DNA of 64,000 nucleotides, taken from assembly GCA_937981995.1 (NCBI GenBank), contig CALJNC010000021.1:1-64000 (forward strand), given 5' to 3'. Source of the DNA: an uncultured Chitinophagaceae bacterium (GTDB lineage Bacteria > Bacteroidota > Bacteroidia > Chitinophagales > Chitinophagaceae). The translations under genes and the position numbers were made by a program. This document shows, one piece after another, positions 62,004 to 64,000 of the stretch; within the stretch, counting starts at the first letter, position 1; each line of letters opens with the position of its first letter. A model generated the notes under the pieces. The model did no database searches, was not told the origin of the DNA, and worked only from the letters and a program-made list of their open reading frames with translations.

Positions 62004-63839
62004 GTGGGTGAAATATACAATCAATTTTTGAGGGAGTTACAAGCCTTACAAAAAAAGCATTCAAATAATCCGCAGGAAGAATTAAATCAACTTTTGATAC
62101 TTGCCTTAGAGCGTGAGGAATTGGTTGCTACTTCTTACCAAGAGTCTATCCTACGAAAAAGTATTGAAAATTTACAAGCCTCTGATGCATTCAAAAGAAT
62201 TTTTAGGCATGGTTTTATTTGGATCTGGAAAGATGAAGAAATGCACACCGATTATGTAAGAAGTGGCTTGCTTACAACGAATAAGCGCTTTACTAGATTC
62301 AATGTTTTCTTTTCGCAATTTCAAGGTTTTGTAGGTGGTTGGTCGGGTTCTATTTTACAATTGTCATCGTTTAAAAAATCTCCGGTTTCATATCTACTGG
62401 CAAAAATATTTATGGCAATTGGTACACTTGGCGGTAAAATACCAAAGGAAATACGAGAGCGATTAAATGCAGGCTCATTGAAAGATTTTTGTTCTTTTAA
62501 TATAGATGCAGAGCGTACAGCATGGGCTTGTTGGGATCGTATTGTAGTACTTGCGAAAGACGATGTACGGTTTAATGAAAATCAACTCAAAGATTTCAGT
62601 CGCATTGTGCTAGACGAGAGTAATCACGGCAAAGTGTTTAAGATTTTTTATGAAGCACTAGAACATGATGGAACGTTAAAGCCGGGAGTAACGATTGAAA
62701 GCTTAGTGGAAAAAGTAGGAGCGGTAAGTGATTATTTTTTGCCAAGAGAATATCGACTTAGCATGTTGCGTAATCCAATAGGTCAGGATAGGAAAGTGTA
62801 TTGCGAAAAAGATGAACAGAAGGTAGGGCGAGATGTTACCTTGGAAAAAACACTTGCGAATGCGAAACTTAAAGAAGAGCTAACGATTAAAGCTGCTGCT
62901 TTGAATAAATCAATTGCTGACATAGAGGTGGTTATAAAATTGACAATTACCATGGGTTATGCGCAGTATGATATTAGCCCCATTATAGATAAGGAGAGTA
63001 TAGAAAGTTTATTGGCTGCGCTTGCCAAAGTAGGGGTCAAAAAGGTAAAGCTACTAGACGTTCAATCAATTTATGCCAAGTTTTATAATAACCGAAGTAT
63101 TAAAGAAGTGGCAGCTTATTTTAATTACCCTGATATTGAAATTATTGATGCAACTTCTGATTTGATTTCGCATGAATATGAGCGTGGAATTGGAATATAT
63201 CATTTAAGCAAAACTTGGAAAGATGCTGAATTTAGATTGAGCCTTGGTAAGCTGCGCAGTCACCCAACAGAAATGGCCATGATGTCAATTGCCAACTTGG
63301 AATGGTTGGTTGGGAATATTGAAGACTTTGTTTTTGTAGATAAAATTGTAGATCGTTGTGCTACAACTATGGTACTTTTAGATGAGTATCCGCCTGATTT
63401 TTCTATAGTGGATGCCTATCAAAATGTACCAGATGGTTTGGTAGGAGTTATGGGTGGCAAAAATGTAATTCACCCTTTACGATATTATGCTTCTAAGGAT
63501 TGTGTATCTCTTGATATTGCTATTTTAAAGCACTTGAAAATTTCAAAACTAGCTGATGATTCATTATTCAAAACGATTGAGTATTGGTTTGGAGGCTCAA
63601 ATAATGATATTACAGTTATTGGAAATGATACTGTAATGAAATCATGGCGTGGTCCAACTCGAAATTTCTTTTGGTCTTTTTTGAATTTCCTTTCTTATCC
63701 AGTTTATAAATTTAGTAGTCAACGCGGCTCGTTGTTTTTACCCAAAATGGATATTAGCGTCTTTCCTGAAAAAAAGAAGGCTGGTTTTTTAATTCGAATG
63801 GCTCGACGTTTTAATCAATATTTGATTGGCTTATCTTAA
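62004..63839 (+). CDS. Ferritin-like (diiron) domain fused to a DUF362 domain
   Basis: A 611-residue protein with GTG start and unknown function. The N-terminal half (about 1-255) is helical and carries a spaced E...ExxH...E...ExxH set: Glu38/39 (ALEREEL), Glu78-His81 (WKDEEMHTDY), Glu170 (IDAERTAW) and Glu205-His208 (LDESNHGKVF), the pattern of diiron ferritin-like oxygenases. The C-terminal half (about 300-565) looks like DUF362: SKTWKDAEFRLSLGKLRSHPTEMAMMSIANLEWLVG, PDFSIVDAYQNVPDG, YYASKDCVSLDIAILKHL. There is no signal peptide. It diverges from the CrtI-like gene across 35 bases that contain a TATCTTTA box (61973-61980). Confidence 0.75.
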   Translation: MGEIYNQFLRELQALQKKHSNNPQEELNQLLILALEREELVATSYQESILRKSIENLQASDAFKRIFRHGFIWIWKDEEMHTDYVRSGLLTTNKRFTRFNVFFSQFQGFVGGWSGSILQLSSFKKSPVSYLLAKIFMAIGTLGGKIPKEIRERLNAGSLKDFCSFNIDAERTAWACWDRIVVLAKDDVRFNENQLKDFSRIVLDESNHGKVFKIFYEALEHDGTLKPGVTIESLVEKVGAVSDYFLPREYRLSMLRNPIGQDRKVYCEKDEQKVGRDVTLEKTLANAKLKEELTIKAAALNKSIADIEVVIKLTITMGYAQYDISPIIDKESIESLLAALAKVGVKKVKLLDVQSIYAKFYNNRSIKEVAAYFNYPDIEIIDATSDLISHEYERGIGIYHLSKTWKDAEFRLSLGKLRSHPTEMAMMSIANLEWLVGNIEDFVFVDKIVDRCATTMVLLDEYPPDFSIVDAYQNVPDGLVGVMGGKNVIHPLRYYASKDCVSLDIAILKHLKISKLADDSLFKTIEYWFGGSNNDITVIGNDTVMKSWRGPTRNFFWSFLNFLSYPVYKFSSQRGSLFLPKMDISVFPEKKKAGFLIRMARRFNQYLIGLS

Positions 63840-63877
63840 AGAGTAAATCAATGGTAGTTTGTAGTGACAACTTGGTA

Positions 63878-64000
63878 TTACGCATCTTCATTCTCCGGTC
63901 TTGCGTAAGCTAATCTTTCTAAGAAATTAGTTTTATAGTAAGCATCACATCCGCTGCCGGTAATTGTATCAGCCTTATCTAGTTGTATGAAACCTTTTTC
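63878..64000 (-). CDS. C-terminal end of an unidentified protein (cut by window edge)
   Basis: The last 40 residues of a minus-strand ORF enter from the right edge and end at TAA 63878-63880. The visible part includes KADTITGSGCDAYYKTNFLERLAYARPENEDA. It is open to the edge and the frame is free of stops, and the ending pattern (hydrophilic, acidic tail) looks like a real C-terminus. The family is not recognised. It converges on the diiron/DUF362 gene with 38 bases between. Confidence 0.55.
   Translation of the reverse strand, partial: EKGFIQLDKADTITGSGCDAYYKTNFLERLAYARPENEDA

Noticed and set aside
1-64000. CRISPR arrays, integrases, transposases, phage genes, restriction systems, toxin-antitoxin pairs
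   Set aside because: None seen; mazG is the pyrophosphohydrolase and not part of a mazEF pair, and the EVE gene has no defence neighbours.

Overview
The window is a single AT-rich chromosomal segment from a member of the Bacteroidota. This is supported by type IX secretion (T9SS) sorting tails on three secreted proteins, TAnnTTTG-type -7 promoter boxes, starts with little or no Shine-Dalgarno sequence, frequent GTG/TTG starts, and lineage-typical families (DUF5723, DUF6089, DUF6150, choice-of-anchor V, CcmD-like). LpxB and HldD show an outer membrane with lipid A. I cannot place it below phylum. There is no sign of phage, IS element, CRISPR, integron, rRNA or tRNA. Genes are densely packed and no gene-free stretch exceeds about 300 bases.

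Layout. 1-8.3 kb: partial paaZ, a TPR protein with secG, and a giant T9SS-exported surface protein ending at a strong terminator. 8.4-17.6 kb: ogt, smc, then (minus) a Y_Y_Y-type sensor kinase, a LytTR regulator and hldD. 17.7-24.4 kb: fbp, then (minus) a ribD/EamA-transporter/yigZ operon, and a barrel-OmpA fusion. 24.4-30.7 kb (minus): M1 peptidase, pfkA, DUF6089 barrel, hscA. 30.7-39.9 kb: EVE protein, a very large NtrY-like kinase with mazG, a nucleoside transporter, map, truA and a lytic transglycosylase. 39.9-44.6 kb (minus): tatA, rplS and a pruA-ccmC-ccmD-gdh unit joining proline/glutamate catabolism to haem handling. 44.8-53.0 kb: lpxB, a small DUF6728-like ORF, mscS, ychF, tandem choice-of-anchor V T9SS proteins, a deoxynucleoside kinase and trpS. 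53.1-57.1 kb: a four-gene metal ABC operon. 57.1-64.0 kb: aquaporin, a DUF6150 repeat protein, a YdjM-like membrane hydrolase, a CDGSH protein, an alpha/beta hydrolase/CrtI-like pair, and a divergent ferritin-like/DUF362 fusion.

The most interesting system is the metal operon. Its order is binding protein, ATPase, permease fused to a complete DtxR/MntR-type repressor, second permease. This parallels chlamydial ytgABCD, where YtgCR is cleaved to release a metal-dependent repressor. Directly upstream a near-perfect 26-bp palindrome fills the promoter spacer and -7 box, so the loop of transporter, sensor and operator appears complete within one transcription unit. The second candidate is the 59.8-63.8 kb module: a predicted diiron ferritin-like domain fused to DUF362, transcribed divergently from a CrtI-like flavoprotein and an Asp-nucleophile alpha/beta hydrolase.

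Most of the rest is housekeeping: envelope (lpxB, hldD, tatA, secG, transglycosylase, mscS), central carbon (fbp, pfkA, gdh, pruA), translation (rplS, trpS, truA, map, ychF), nucleotide hygiene (mazG, dNK, ogt) and chromosome maintenance (smc).
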